Positions 8,544 through 17,665 of a stretch of 64,000 bases of DNA are shown here, piece after piece. Position 1 is the first letter of the stretch. Each line of letters opens with the position of its first letter. The translations under genes were made by a program, and so were the position numbers. Origin of the DNA: Alphaproteobacteria bacterium (lineage in GTDB: Bacteria; Pseudomonadota; Alphaproteobacteria; Rs-D84); the NCBI GenBank assembly GCA_017937735.1, contig JAGBCZ010000027.1:11275-75274 (forward strand), given 5' to 3'. The notes under the pieces are model-generated. The model did no database searches. It saw only the letters and a program-made list of their open reading frames with translations, and was not told the origin of the DNA.

Positions 8544-9888
8544 AATCTTTTTTTAAAAAGTTTTCTAACCAATGATTGTCAAAATTTAATTGTTTAACAT
8601 CTTTGTTGTTTAATAATTTTTTTTGCAATGGAATTGTTGTCTTGACACCTTCAATAACAAATTCATCCAATGCACGTGTTGCACGCATAATACACGCAGG
8701 TCTGTTTTGTGCATGTACAACCAACTTTGCAATCATCGAATCGTATGTTGGTGGAATTGTGTATCCTGTATAAACAGCACTATCCACACGAACACCCAAC
8801 CCGCCAGATGGTGCATACAGTGTAATTTTCCCAGGGTTTGGGATAAATGTATCTGGGTCTTCGGCGTTTATACGAAATTCAATTGCGTGTCCATTTGGAA
8901 TAACGTTTGATTGTGTGTACCCCAACTTTTCACCCGCTGCGATACGAATCTGTTCACGGACCAAATCAATTCCATAAACCATTTCTGTTACAGGATGTTC
9001 AACCTGTAATCTGGTATTCATTTCCAGAAAATAGAATTTACCGTCTTCGAACATAAATTCAAACGTGCCAGCATTTGTATAACCCATTTTTTTCGCAGCA
9101 CTTTTGCAAATTTCAATCATATCGTCACGTTGTTTTTGTGACAGGGCGGCTGCCGGACATTCTTCCATAACCTTCTGATTGCGTCTTTGCAACGAACAGT
9201 CACGTTCGCCAAAGATAACAACGTTGCCGTGTTTATCACCTAAAACTTGAAATTCAATATGACGTGGGTGTAACAACAGTTTTTCCATATACAGTGTATC
9301 ATCACCAAATGCGGACAATGCCTCGTTCTTGGTTAACTGGTACGCTTCGGCCATATCATCTGCACACATTACAGGGCGCATACCACGACCACCACCACCC
9401 GCAGATGCCTTTAACATAACGGGATATCCAATTTTTTCGGCGATATCCAGCGCATCTTCCAATGATTTTAATTCCCCATCTGACCCCGGTACCACCGGCA
9501 AACCACATTCAATGGCAGTCTTTTTTGCGTTAACCTTGTCGCCCATTTTGGTAATCATTTCTGGTTCTGGACCAATCCAAATCATACCATGTTGTTCAAC
9601 CTTGTGTGCAAAGTCTGCACGTTCAGATAGAAATCCATACCCAGGATGAATCGCATCAGAATTTGTTAACAATGCGGCTGTTAAAATCGCAGATTCATTA
9701 AGGTATGAATCACGTGCCGGTGCCGGCCCAATACATACAGATTCATCTGCCAATTGTACATGCATCGCATCCTTGTCCGCAGTCGAATATACTGCAACAG
9801 TACGAATTCCCATATCACGACATGCACGAATTATTCGCAGTGCGATTTCACCACGGTTTGCAATTAAAACTTTTTTTATTTGTGACAT
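8542..9888 (-). CDS. accC: acetyl-CoA carboxylase, biotin carboxylase subunit
   Basis: 448 residues, standard length for AccC. It opens with KKVLIANRGEIALRIIRA, has the ATP-grasp glycine loop KASAGGGGRGM near residue 160, and the conserved EMNTRLQVEHPVTE segment near residue 290. It carboxylates the biotin on AccB at the expense of ATP and bicarbonate, the first step of fatty acid synthesis. accB lies immediately upstream on the same strand (5-bp gap), the classical accBC operon. A shared terminator lies at its 3' end. Confidence 0.96.
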   Translation of the reverse strand: MSQIKKVLIANRGEIALRIIRACRDMGIRTVAVYSTADKDAMHVQLADESVCIGPAPARDSYLNESAILTAALLTNSDAIHPGYGFLSERADFAHKVEQHGMIWIGPEPEMITKMGDKVNAKKTAIECGLPVVPGSDGELKSLEDALDIAEKIGYPVMLKASAGGGGRGMRPVMCADDMAEAYQLTKNEALSAFGDDTLYMEKLLLHPRHIEFQVLGDKHGNVVIFGERDCSLQRRNQKVMEECPAAALSQKQRDDMIEICKSAAKKMGYTNAGTFEFMFEDGKFYFLEMNTRLQVEHPVTEMVYGIDLVREQIRIAAGEKLGYTQSNVIPNGHAIEFRINAEDPDTFIPNPGKITLYAPSGGLGVRVDSAVYTGYTIPPTYDSMIAKLVVHAQNRPACIMRATRALDEFVIEGVKTTIPLQKKLLNNKDVKQLNFDNHWLENFLKKD

Positions 9889-9893
9889 AATTT

Positions 9894-10331
9894 TTATTCA
9901 ATAACGATTAAAGGTTGATCAAATTCCACAGCCGCCCCATCTGTAACCAAGATTTCTTTTACAACGCCATCTTTATCAGATTTAATAGGGTTAAAGGTTT
10001 TCATTGCTTCAACCAATGCGACTGTATCGCCAGCCTTAACACAACTGCCCACAGAAACGAACGCATCTGCGCCTGGTTCTGGTGCCAAATATACAACACC
10101 AACCATCGGTGATTTCAATGCATAACCGTTAATAACCGATTTTGCCTGTTTTGTATTTTCTTGTTTTGCATCTGTTGCAGCCACAGCAACTGTTGCCGCC
10201 ACTTGTTGTTTTGAAAGATGAATATGTTTGCGATATACACCAAATAAAAACTGACGTTCCAAATTCAGTTCTGTAATACCCATATCATCCATGATTTTTG
10301 ACATAGATTCAACGGTTGCACGAAATGACAT
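9894..10331 (-). CDS. accB: acetyl-CoA carboxylase biotin carboxyl carrier protein
   Basis: 145 residues. The C-terminal biotinyl domain carries the acceptor lysine in LVEAMKTFN (Lys111); the common motif is EAMKMMN, so the two residues after the lysine differ. An Ala/Thr-rich flexible linker (about 44-66) joins it to the N-terminal part. BCCP carries CO2 between AccC and the carboxyltransferase. First gene of the accBC operon. Confidence 0.95.
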   Translation of the reverse strand: MSFRATVESMSKIMDDMGITELNLERQFLFGVYRKHIHLSKQQVAATVAVAATDAKQENTKQAKSVINGYALKSPMVGVVYLAPEPGADAFVSVGSCVKAGDTVALVEAMKTFNPIKSDKDGVVKEILVTDGAAVEFDQPLIVIE

Positions 10332-10399
10332 CTTTTATCCCTTTTTGTTTAAATTATCTATCTCGCATTTATTAAATTCTACCACAATCAACGACATTG

Positions 10400-10610
10400 T
10401 CAAGGCACAGGGTCGTAACCAAACCCGCCCCCCGGTCTGCATCGTGAGATACGTTTTATTCCCATAAATGTCCCACGTACAGCACCATACTTTTCAATGG
10501 CTTGTTTGGTATATTCACTGCATGTTGGGGTAAATCTGCACGACTGCTTTCCGCCAATTATTGGGGATATTATGTATTGGTATGTACGTACCATATATAT
10601 TGCAATTTTT

Positions 10611-10618
<8 letters not shown>
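10400..10618 (-). CDS. yidD: membrane protein insertion efficiency factor YidD
   Basis: 72 residues with the invariant family motifs SPIIGGKQSCRFTPTCSEY near residue 18 and RCRPGGGFGYDPVP at the C-terminus. YidD assists membrane insertion with YidC. It overlaps the end of rnpA by 8 bp, the conserved rnpA-yidD order. rpmH and yidC, the other usual members, are not next to it in this window. Confidence 0.95.
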
Positions 10619-12123
<1,505 letters not shown>

Positions 12124-12153
12124 AAAAATGCCGGTAAATGCCGGCTTTTTTTA
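12124..12153 (+). terminator. mreB terminator
   Basis: An A-run, the stem GCCGG/CCGGC with loop TAAATG, then T7. Same sequence group as the terminators at 8515 and 20800. Confidence 0.85.
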
Positions 12154-12240
12154 ATGGTTAGTTGTGGCATGATTTTTGTTATTTAACATAGTAAAAATTA
12201 TTCACTCACTTACACTAATCACTAACCACTTGCTCACAAA
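12154..12240. repeat. dispersed GTTAGTG intergenic repeat, copy 2
   Basis: Inverted relative to copy 1: it runs ATGGTTAGTTGTGGCATGAT, then TTAACATAGTAAAAATTATT, then CACTTACACTAATCACTAAC and CACTTGCTC. Its last bases (TTGCTC, 12230-12235) serve as the -35 element of the RNA that follows. Confidence 0.75.
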
Positions 12241-12264
12241 AAATTTATATATTATAATTGCATC

Positions 12265-12424
12265 AGACATTTGTTAGTGAACGGGCTTCATACCCCATTG
12301 ACTACTTTAATCACGACAATGTCCCGACCATACGGTCGGGATGCTGTATATCGTAAGGTATACGGGATTTGTGTAGTCAAATTTGTATGAACTCCCGACC
12401 ACTTTTCAAATGTGGTCTTTTTTT
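12265..12424 (+). ncRNA. candidate switch RNA A (three-strand attenuator-like leader)
   Basis: Promoter TTGCTC, 17 bp, TATAAT (12253-12258). The transcript has a closing stem TTGACTAC (12298-12305) with GTAGTCAA (12373-12380). Inside is a perfect hairpin, TCCCGACC (12322-12329) with GGTCGGGA (12334-12341). The same TCCCGACC recurs at 12393-12400, where it overlaps the 5' arm of a terminator, GACCAC (12397-12402) with GTGGTC (12412-12417), followed by T7. GGTCGGGA can therefore pair upstream or downstream; the downstream choice would break the terminator. RNA B at 53.3 kb repeats the layout with other sequence. The function and ligand are unknown. Confidence 0.6.
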
Positions 12425-12444
12425 ATTTAACAACGGGGGTAACA

Positions 12445-12678
12445 ATGGAATCCGAATTTTTAGACCCATCTGATAAAGACAAACCATTATCATTAAAAAC
12501 AGGTTATATGTTTATGTGTTTTTTATATTTAGAAAAAGCATATACAAACCTGCGTAAAGTAATGGAAATAATGTCAGAATACAAACCATGGTTTGACACA
12601 GACAACAATAACCCGGTTATGCCAAGAACAAAACAAGAACAATTAGATATTGAAAAAACCATCAAAAAAAGCCGGTAA
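12445..12678 (+). CDS. small protein controlled by candidate switch RNA A
   Basis: 77 residues from the ATG after GGGGGTAACA, 20 bases past the terminator of RNA A, so expression would need read-through. The N-terminus is acidic (MESEFLDPSDKDKP), the middle is a Met- and aromatic-rich helical segment (GYMFMCFLYLEKAYTNL) and the end is lysine-rich. The last codons lie within the arm of the downstream terminator. No family is recognised. The second switch RNA also precedes a small acidic-start ORF, but I see no convincing sequence similarity between the two proteins. Confidence 0.6.
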   Translation: MESEFLDPSDKDKPLSLKTGYMFMCFLYLEKAYTNLRKVMEIMSEYKPWFDTDNNNPVMPRTKQEQLDIEKTIKKSR

Positions 12679-12700
12679 ACACCGGTTTTTTTTTGATGGT
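12658..12700. terminator. bidirectional terminator, small ORF / ftsA-rpe
   Basis: A long palindrome: ACCATC plus an A7 run, CCGGT-AAAC-ACCGG, a T9 run and GATGGT. It includes the stop codon of the small ORF and also faces the convergent ftsA-rpe gene. Confidence 0.85.
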
Positions 12701-12709
12701 TAGTGTTGT

Positions 12710-14479
12710 TTACTTTCTTAATAAACTTTGTACCGCCAATGGAAAATCGGGGGCGTTTGCAAGGTATGATCCAGAAACCAATAAATTTGCACCTGCATCC
12801 CAACATAATTGGGCGTTCTTTGCATTTATGCCGCCGTCAACCGATATTAAAAATTTTAACCCATATTTTTTGCGTGTGCCGGCCAAAATAGATATTTTAT
12901 GCAAACATGATGGTTCAAATGATTGTCCTGCGGCACCTGGGGTAACAGTCATAACCATAACCTCGTCAATATCACGCAGAACAGATTTCAATAATGTCAC
13001 AGACGATTCTGGATTTAACGCAATTCCAACACGTTTACCCGCAGCACGTACAGTGCGTATCGCCGCACGCAACCCAGATGTATTTGTTGATAATATAACT
13101 GTATCCGCACCGGCAGCAATTGCATCTTGGGCCCAAATGTTTGGGCTTTCTGTCATCAAATGCACATGCAAGTGTGCGTTCGTTTTTGCACGAATTTTAC
13201 GCAATTCTTCGATACTGCCAGAAATTCTATCAACATAAAAGCCGTCCATAATATCAACGTGTATCATCGATATTCCACCAGATTTAAATAATGTATATGT
13301 TTCTGGTTGGGACATATCAAAACATAATGTACTGGGCAATACAGGAATAAATTGAGATTGCTTCTTTTGCTTTTTATGAAACAGTTTTTTTATTTTGTTA
13401 ATTCGTTTGTTCCACTTTTCTTGTTTGGCGATATATTGATTTCTGTGTTGTTGTTCGTTATTCCATACAAATTCAGATAATGCACGCACAGTTGCATCAA
13501 TTGGAATAACATCTGTTGTTACAGCAAACGCATTTTCAATAAAATCACGCAGACCATCAATTTCTGCGCCACCACCGGTTAAGATGATGCGTACAGGCTT
13601 GTATTTTGTAAAGTGTGGCAAACAACTATCTTTTATTTGTTCAATAATTTGCGCCAAGATTGGTAATGCCACTTCGTTAATATCGGAACGTGAAAAATCG
13701 TATGCTGTATCCGCAGGCGTAAACCTGTCCATTTGGGTTGGTATCATTGATGCAACAGCACACTTTATTCTGTCTGCATCATGTGCAGACAAGTTAAATT
13801 TTTCAGATATTGCATCTGTTATATTTTGGCCACCCAGTTCTATTTTTGTATGCCATATTGGCCCACGATTTGTCCAGATTGACGCACTGGTAAATTGGTT
13901 GCCAAAATCAATAAACATTGTTGTTTGTTTATCTGTTCTGTATGCGGCGTTTTGTACAAAATGCGGGTCGTATACAGCAAACGGCTGAACATGCGCCATA
14001 CGCAGCAAATTATAAATTTTATTCACACCATCAAACGAATACAATATTGAAGCATACATTGATACAAGTTGTTTATCAATATATCCCACAGGCGATAAAA
14101 TATTGCGTGCCATCGGTGTACTGTACTGTAACGGTACAATGTGCATCGGGAAAAAACCATCAATCGGCGGCAGTCCTGATATCTGACACCGTACATCAGA
14201 TGTTGTTATTTTATGTTCGCCTGCCCATACAGTATTTTGTGTTTTTACCATGAATTCAGATGCACCAAAATTCCCTGTAATATATGCAGAATCAAATCGC
14301 CGCCCAATCTGTTTTTCCAGTTCATCTACCACAGATGTTATCGCAGATACAGTGTCAGAATTTTGCGCAGTAAAAAATGCAGATTTATCAATGTTTGCAT
14401 TTCTGACACGATGCGCCATACCACGCACACCATGCGTTCCGATATCTAAACACAGAAAAGCAGAATCTAATAAATTCAT
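12710..14479 (-). CDS. ftsA-rpe: FtsA - ribulose-phosphate 3-epimerase fusion protein
   Basis: One 589-residue frame joins two normally separate proteins. Residues 1-340 are FtsA-like: phosphate 1 LDIGTHGVRG (11-20), phosphate 2 MFIDFGNQFTSASIW (188-202), adenosine loop IILTGGGAEIDGL (298-310). Residues 355-373 (KWNKRINKIKKLFHKKQ) resemble FtsA's C-terminal amphipathic membrane helix. Residues 378-589 are a full-length Rpe: PST start, IHVDIMDG (His407, Asp409), HVHLM (His440), TVTPGAAGQSF and SVDGG (Asp548), so the metal ligands and catalytic acids are kept. FtsA links FtsZ to the membrane; Rpe interconverts ribulose and xylulose 5-phosphate. The gene follows ftsQ by 6 bp. No stop or frameshift separates the parts. 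ftsZ is not in the window. Confidence 0.88.
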   Translation of the reverse strand: MNLLDSAFLCLDIGTHGVRGMAHRVRNANIDKSAFFTAQNSDTVSAITSVVDELEKQIGRRFDSAYITGNFGASEFMVKTQNTVWAGEHKITTSDVRCQISGLPPIDGFFPMHIVPLQYSTPMARNILSPVGYIDKQLVSMYASILYSFDGVNKIYNLLRMAHVQPFAVYDPHFVQNAAYRTDKQTTMFIDFGNQFTSASIWTNRGPIWHTKIELGGQNITDAISEKFNLSAHDADRIKCAVASMIPTQMDRFTPADTAYDFSRSDINEVALPILAQIIEQIKDSCLPHFTKYKPVRIILTGGGAEIDGLRDFIENAFAVTTDVIPIDATVRALSEFVWNNEQQHRNQYIAKQEKWNKRINKIKKLFHKKQKKQSQFIPVLPSTLCFDMSQPETYTLFKSGGISMIHVDIMDGFYVDRISGSIEELRKIRAKTNAHLHVHLMTESPNIWAQDAIAAGADTVILSTNTSGLRAAIRTVRAAGKRVGIALNPESSVTLLKSVLRDIDEVMVMTVTPGAAGQSFEPSCLHKISILAGTRKKYGLKFLISVDGGINAKNAQLCWDAGANLLVSGSYLANAPDFPLAVQSLLRK

Positions 14480-14485
14480 ATCGTT

Positions 14486-15166
14486 TTACTTTACCAATAT
14501 GCGGGCAGAATCACGCATATCAATCATTTGTATATCCTTGTCCAGGATATGATGATTGTTATGTAATGATATCAGTGTACCAATCGCAGCAGTTGGATTT
14601 TCTTCGGGTAACATGATTATAATACCGTCATTTGTATACATGTTCCAACGGCGGTTTTCAATCCATTCCATATAATCAAGATTTCCAACCAAATTATGTG
14701 CAGCATTTGTTATCTGTGTAATATTGTTTGGTAATTTACCACGGAATACAACATGTGACATATCACGAACGTCTGTTGGTTTGTTTACGATTGTACCATC
14801 AGCAGACAGTGGAAAATAATGTTCACCATCCGTCCACAGTGCAACCGCACGATGTAATGCAACACGTACAGAAAGATTTCCATTTGGCATACGGCGAACA
14901 GCAGACTTTTTTACCCCTGGGACCTTTGATACACGTTCGTTCAGCATATTTAAATCAATTGAATAAGACGGTGTGTTTGGTGCCAATGTCGCAGCCGCCA
15001 CAATTGCAGACAAATCTTTGTCAGATTGGTCGGCAGAAATAGAAATGTTGTTAATATATGCGTTTGTGCCACGACCAATCCCAGTCATAACAATTCGCAC
15101 AGAAAAATATACCGCCAAAACAATTGCGATAATAAAACACAACCAAAACCACAGTGACTTTTTCAT
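14486..15166 (-). CDS. ftsQ: cell division protein FtsQ
   Basis: 226 residues: a short basic N-terminus, one transmembrane helix (about 7-26), then a POTRA-like region (about 45-110) with LNERVSKVPGVKKSAVRRMPNG, typical of FtsQ, and a beta domain. FtsQ bridges early and late divisome components in the periplasm. It lies directly upstream of ftsA-rpe on the same strand, the conserved ftsQ-ftsA order. ddlB and the mur genes usually found upstream are absent; a terminator and an unrelated gene come first. Confidence 0.88.
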   Translation of the reverse strand: MKKSLWFWLCFIIAIVLAVYFSVRIVMTGIGRGTNAYINNISISADQSDKDLSAIVAAATLAPNTPSYSIDLNMLNERVSKVPGVKKSAVRRMPNGNLSVRVALHRAVALWTDGEHYFPLSADGTIVNKPTDVRDMSHVVFRGKLPNNITQITNAAHNLVGNLDYMEWIENRRWNMYTNDGIIIMLPEENPTAAIGTLISLHNNHHILDKDIQMIDMRDSARILVK

Positions 15167-15216
15167 GATTTTTATTATATCATAAAATTTATCGTTTTGC
15201 AGGTTTTAATTTAAAG

Positions 15217-15246
15217 AAAAAACCCGCCATTTGGCGGGATTTTTTA
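15217..15246. terminator. terminator between the Cys-rich protein gene and ftsQ
   Basis: An A6 run, CCCGCC-ATTT-GGCGGG, then AT6. It lies at the 3' end of the minus-strand gene that starts at 17448. Confidence 0.85.
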
Positions 15247-17448
15247 ATCTTTATCTTCTTCAGCAGGTTTTTCCCATCCACGGATGTCCCATTGCGTTTC
15301 TTTCCCGTCTTCTATACCCATTGCTTTTTGTAAACAATGTTCACGCAATGCAATCGAATTTTGCTTTACTTCTGGACCAAACAAGGTTCCACTTGTTATC
15401 GCTGTTTCGATTTCGCTGACTTCTTCTTGCGTTGCGCCAGTACCATTTAATATTTCATTTAATGTTATGACGTTACGGCATGTATTTGTTGTATAGTCTT
15501 GTGTATTCTTACATTGTGTATTATCAGTCTTGTCAATAACAGCATTAAACTGTGCCATTGATGGACTGCAAATCATTTCTTCATAACAATGTGGAATATT
15601 TGCAACCTGTGAACAGAATGTTTTAATACGTGCTGTTGGCCAGTTTTCACTGTCAGCGGTTTCTGTATAACAGTCATATATTTCTGTTAAACATTCGTTA
15701 AAGTTTGACATTGCTGTCTGGGCAGATGCCAAAACTGATTCTTCTTCTTCCAGTTTGAATTCCAAACGTTTTTGCTGTAATGCTTGTTGTGCTGCAACCT
15801 TTTGATAACTGATATTCTGTGCGGCTGCACGTAATTGTTCGCCATACGCATCACAATCTGCATTTGCATCCAGTAAATATTTATTTATGATGCTGCGGCG
15901 TGCATCTGCAACAGGTCCACGCAGGCTGGAATATGGATCACCAGATGTTGTAGTATAACCAAAGCATGTTGCACTGGTATTTGTGTTTGTTGATGTGCCA
16001 CGTTCATTTAATGTGATATTACCATCCGCAGTGACATCAATATTGGAATTATAGTTAAATGGACAGTTTGATGTTTGACCATTTGCACATTTTCCACTAA
16101 ATGTTGATGGGGAACCGCATGCCTCGTATATTCCGTTAAAGCAAGAATCAAGTACACGTGAACATACATTGTCATGTGCATATTCAAACAAGTCATAACC
16201 CCATGTTGTTGCCAATGTGTCTGCGGATGTTTCTGTGCTGCTGAATGCACCATTGATGCCCGCCAAATTACCAACAACGCTTGAAACATTATCAAACGCA
16301 GATAATACATTTTTATCATCTTTGGTTAATATTGTAACAGTTTTATCCTTGGCGTTTGCCCATGATTGTAATGACGCCAAAATATCAGAACCGTTGCCAT
16401 CCAGACTTGCTATATCAAATCCAAAATTGTTATTTTCTTCAGAACAATATGATGGTGACTGTGTTTGGCTGCACTTTGATTCATCATACATTCCATGTGC
16501 ATGACACCATTCTGTTGCCTCGTCTGCTGTCCATGTTTTGTCTTTTGATGCTTCTTGCCAAGAAACACAGTTCATAACTTTTTCTGCATCTGTTAATTTA
16601 AATGCTTCGGAAACGTCTTTACCTTTGTTTGCAACCAACAATGCCAGTTCACCAGAAACCTTAATCAATTCTTCGTTTGCTGTTTCCAGTGCGGCTTCTG
16701 CCTCTGCAAACGCCTTGACACGACCGGCGCATCCGCATCTGCGTTGTGCCTGGTTACGTGCAGTACAGATTTCATCCATACATGTGTAATATGATTCCAA
16801 GCAATTACTGTACGCATCCGCAGAAATCATTCCAGTGCTGGAATCAATAATATTTGAATAATTACCTGTGTACAGTTTTGTATTCAAGTATGAATATGTT
16901 GATGATGGGGCCGCCTTGGAACCACGAATTGCACTGCCTTGCAAGGAAATACGCGCATTGTTCGCAGCATCTGTTGTTGCAGTTCTGGCACGAACAGTGC
17001 GTGTTTTTGTTGCACCCGCACGATTTGCAGTCACATTTTGGCGTGATACAACACTGCGACTTGGGGTTGCAACCGTATTTGTATTACGTGTCGTCACAGC
17101 ATTTGCACGTGGATTTTGTACAGCACTGCGTGAAACAACGTTACGTGTTGCGACATTGCGTGAATTTGTTGCCTGATTACGTGCCGCATTGATAATTGTG
17201 CTGCGCGCCACAGTTGCACGATTTGTTGTCTGTCTGTTACGTGGGCTGGCACGACCAGATGTACGGGCGGTTGTGCCTGCACGCTGTGCCTGGGGCGCCA
17301 TTAACGATGGGTCCATTACCGGTGCAACTGGGTCTGCAAATACTGCACGCATCGACAAAAATGTCGAGCATACAAAGAACGCACCTGCCAACAAGAAAAC
17401 TGTACTAACAGCATTCTTTAATGATTTTGCAACCGTTTCTGTTTTCAT
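15244..17448 (-). CDS. large exported Cys-rich protein with Arg/Thr/Asn low-complexity region
   Basis: 734 residues from the ATG at 17448, which follows GGGAGAT at good spacing; a 27-residue-longer frame lacks such a site. A hydrophobic signal segment (about 12-34) ends in AVFADP, a plausible cleavage site. Residues about 40-150 are low complexity, rich in Arg, Thr, Asn, Ala and Val. The remaining 550 residues hold roughly 30 cysteines and coiled-coil-like stretches (AEAEAALETANEEL, LQQKRLEFKLEEEESVLASA), implying disulfide-bonded periplasmic or surface material. No known family is recognised. Flanking genes give no clue. Confidence 0.75.
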   Translation of the reverse strand: MKTETVAKSLKNAVSTVFLLAGAFFVCSTFLSMRAVFADPVAPVMDPSLMAPQAQRAGTTARTSGRASPRNRQTTNRATVARSTIINAARNQATNSRNVATRNVVSRSAVQNPRANAVTTRNTNTVATPSRSVVSRQNVTANRAGATKTRTVRARTATTDAANNARISLQGSAIRGSKAAPSSTYSYLNTKLYTGNYSNIIDSSTGMISADAYSNCLESYYTCMDEICTARNQAQRRCGCAGRVKAFAEAEAALETANEELIKVSGELALLVANKGKDVSEAFKLTDAEKVMNCVSWQEASKDKTWTADEATEWCHAHGMYDESKCSQTQSPSYCSEENNNFGFDIASLDGNGSDILASLQSWANAKDKTVTILTKDDKNVLSAFDNVSSVVGNLAGINGAFSSTETSADTLATTWGYDLFEYAHDNVCSRVLDSCFNGIYEACGSPSTFSGKCANGQTSNCPFNYNSNIDVTADGNITLNERGTSTNTNTSATCFGYTTTSGDPYSSLRGPVADARRSIINKYLLDANADCDAYGEQLRAAAQNISYQKVAAQQALQQKRLEFKLEEEESVLASAQTAMSNFNECLTEIYDCYTETADSENWPTARIKTFCSQVANIPHCYEEMICSPSMAQFNAVIDKTDNTQCKNTQDYTTNTCRNVITLNEILNGTGATQEEVSEIETAITSGTLFGPEVKQNSIALREHCLQKAMGIEDGKETQWDIRGWEKPAEEDKD

Positions 17449-17665
17449 GAACATATCTCCCTGTGTTCTGATAATTCCCAGAATTCCAACCTTTTCCATA
17501 CTGCGCACGGCACAATATGCCTTTATCATTTATATGATTATATCAATTTTTTGGCGGTCTGTAAACAACAATTACAAGGCTTGATTTATGTTGTTTGATG
17601 CTTGAATTTTCTTTTTATTTTGATAGGATAGGTTGCGAATAAATTTTATACAAACAGGATAAAAC

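Noticed and set aside
12265..12424. RNA A and RNA B as 6S RNA or a two-piece tmRNA
   Set aside because: They lack the long rod with central bubble of 6S and any tag or tRNA-like acceptor; the repeated strand overlapping a terminator fits a switch better.
12693..13238. 181-residue plus-strand frame opposite the epimerase part
   Set aside because: Antisense to a well-supported domain and starts within a terminator.
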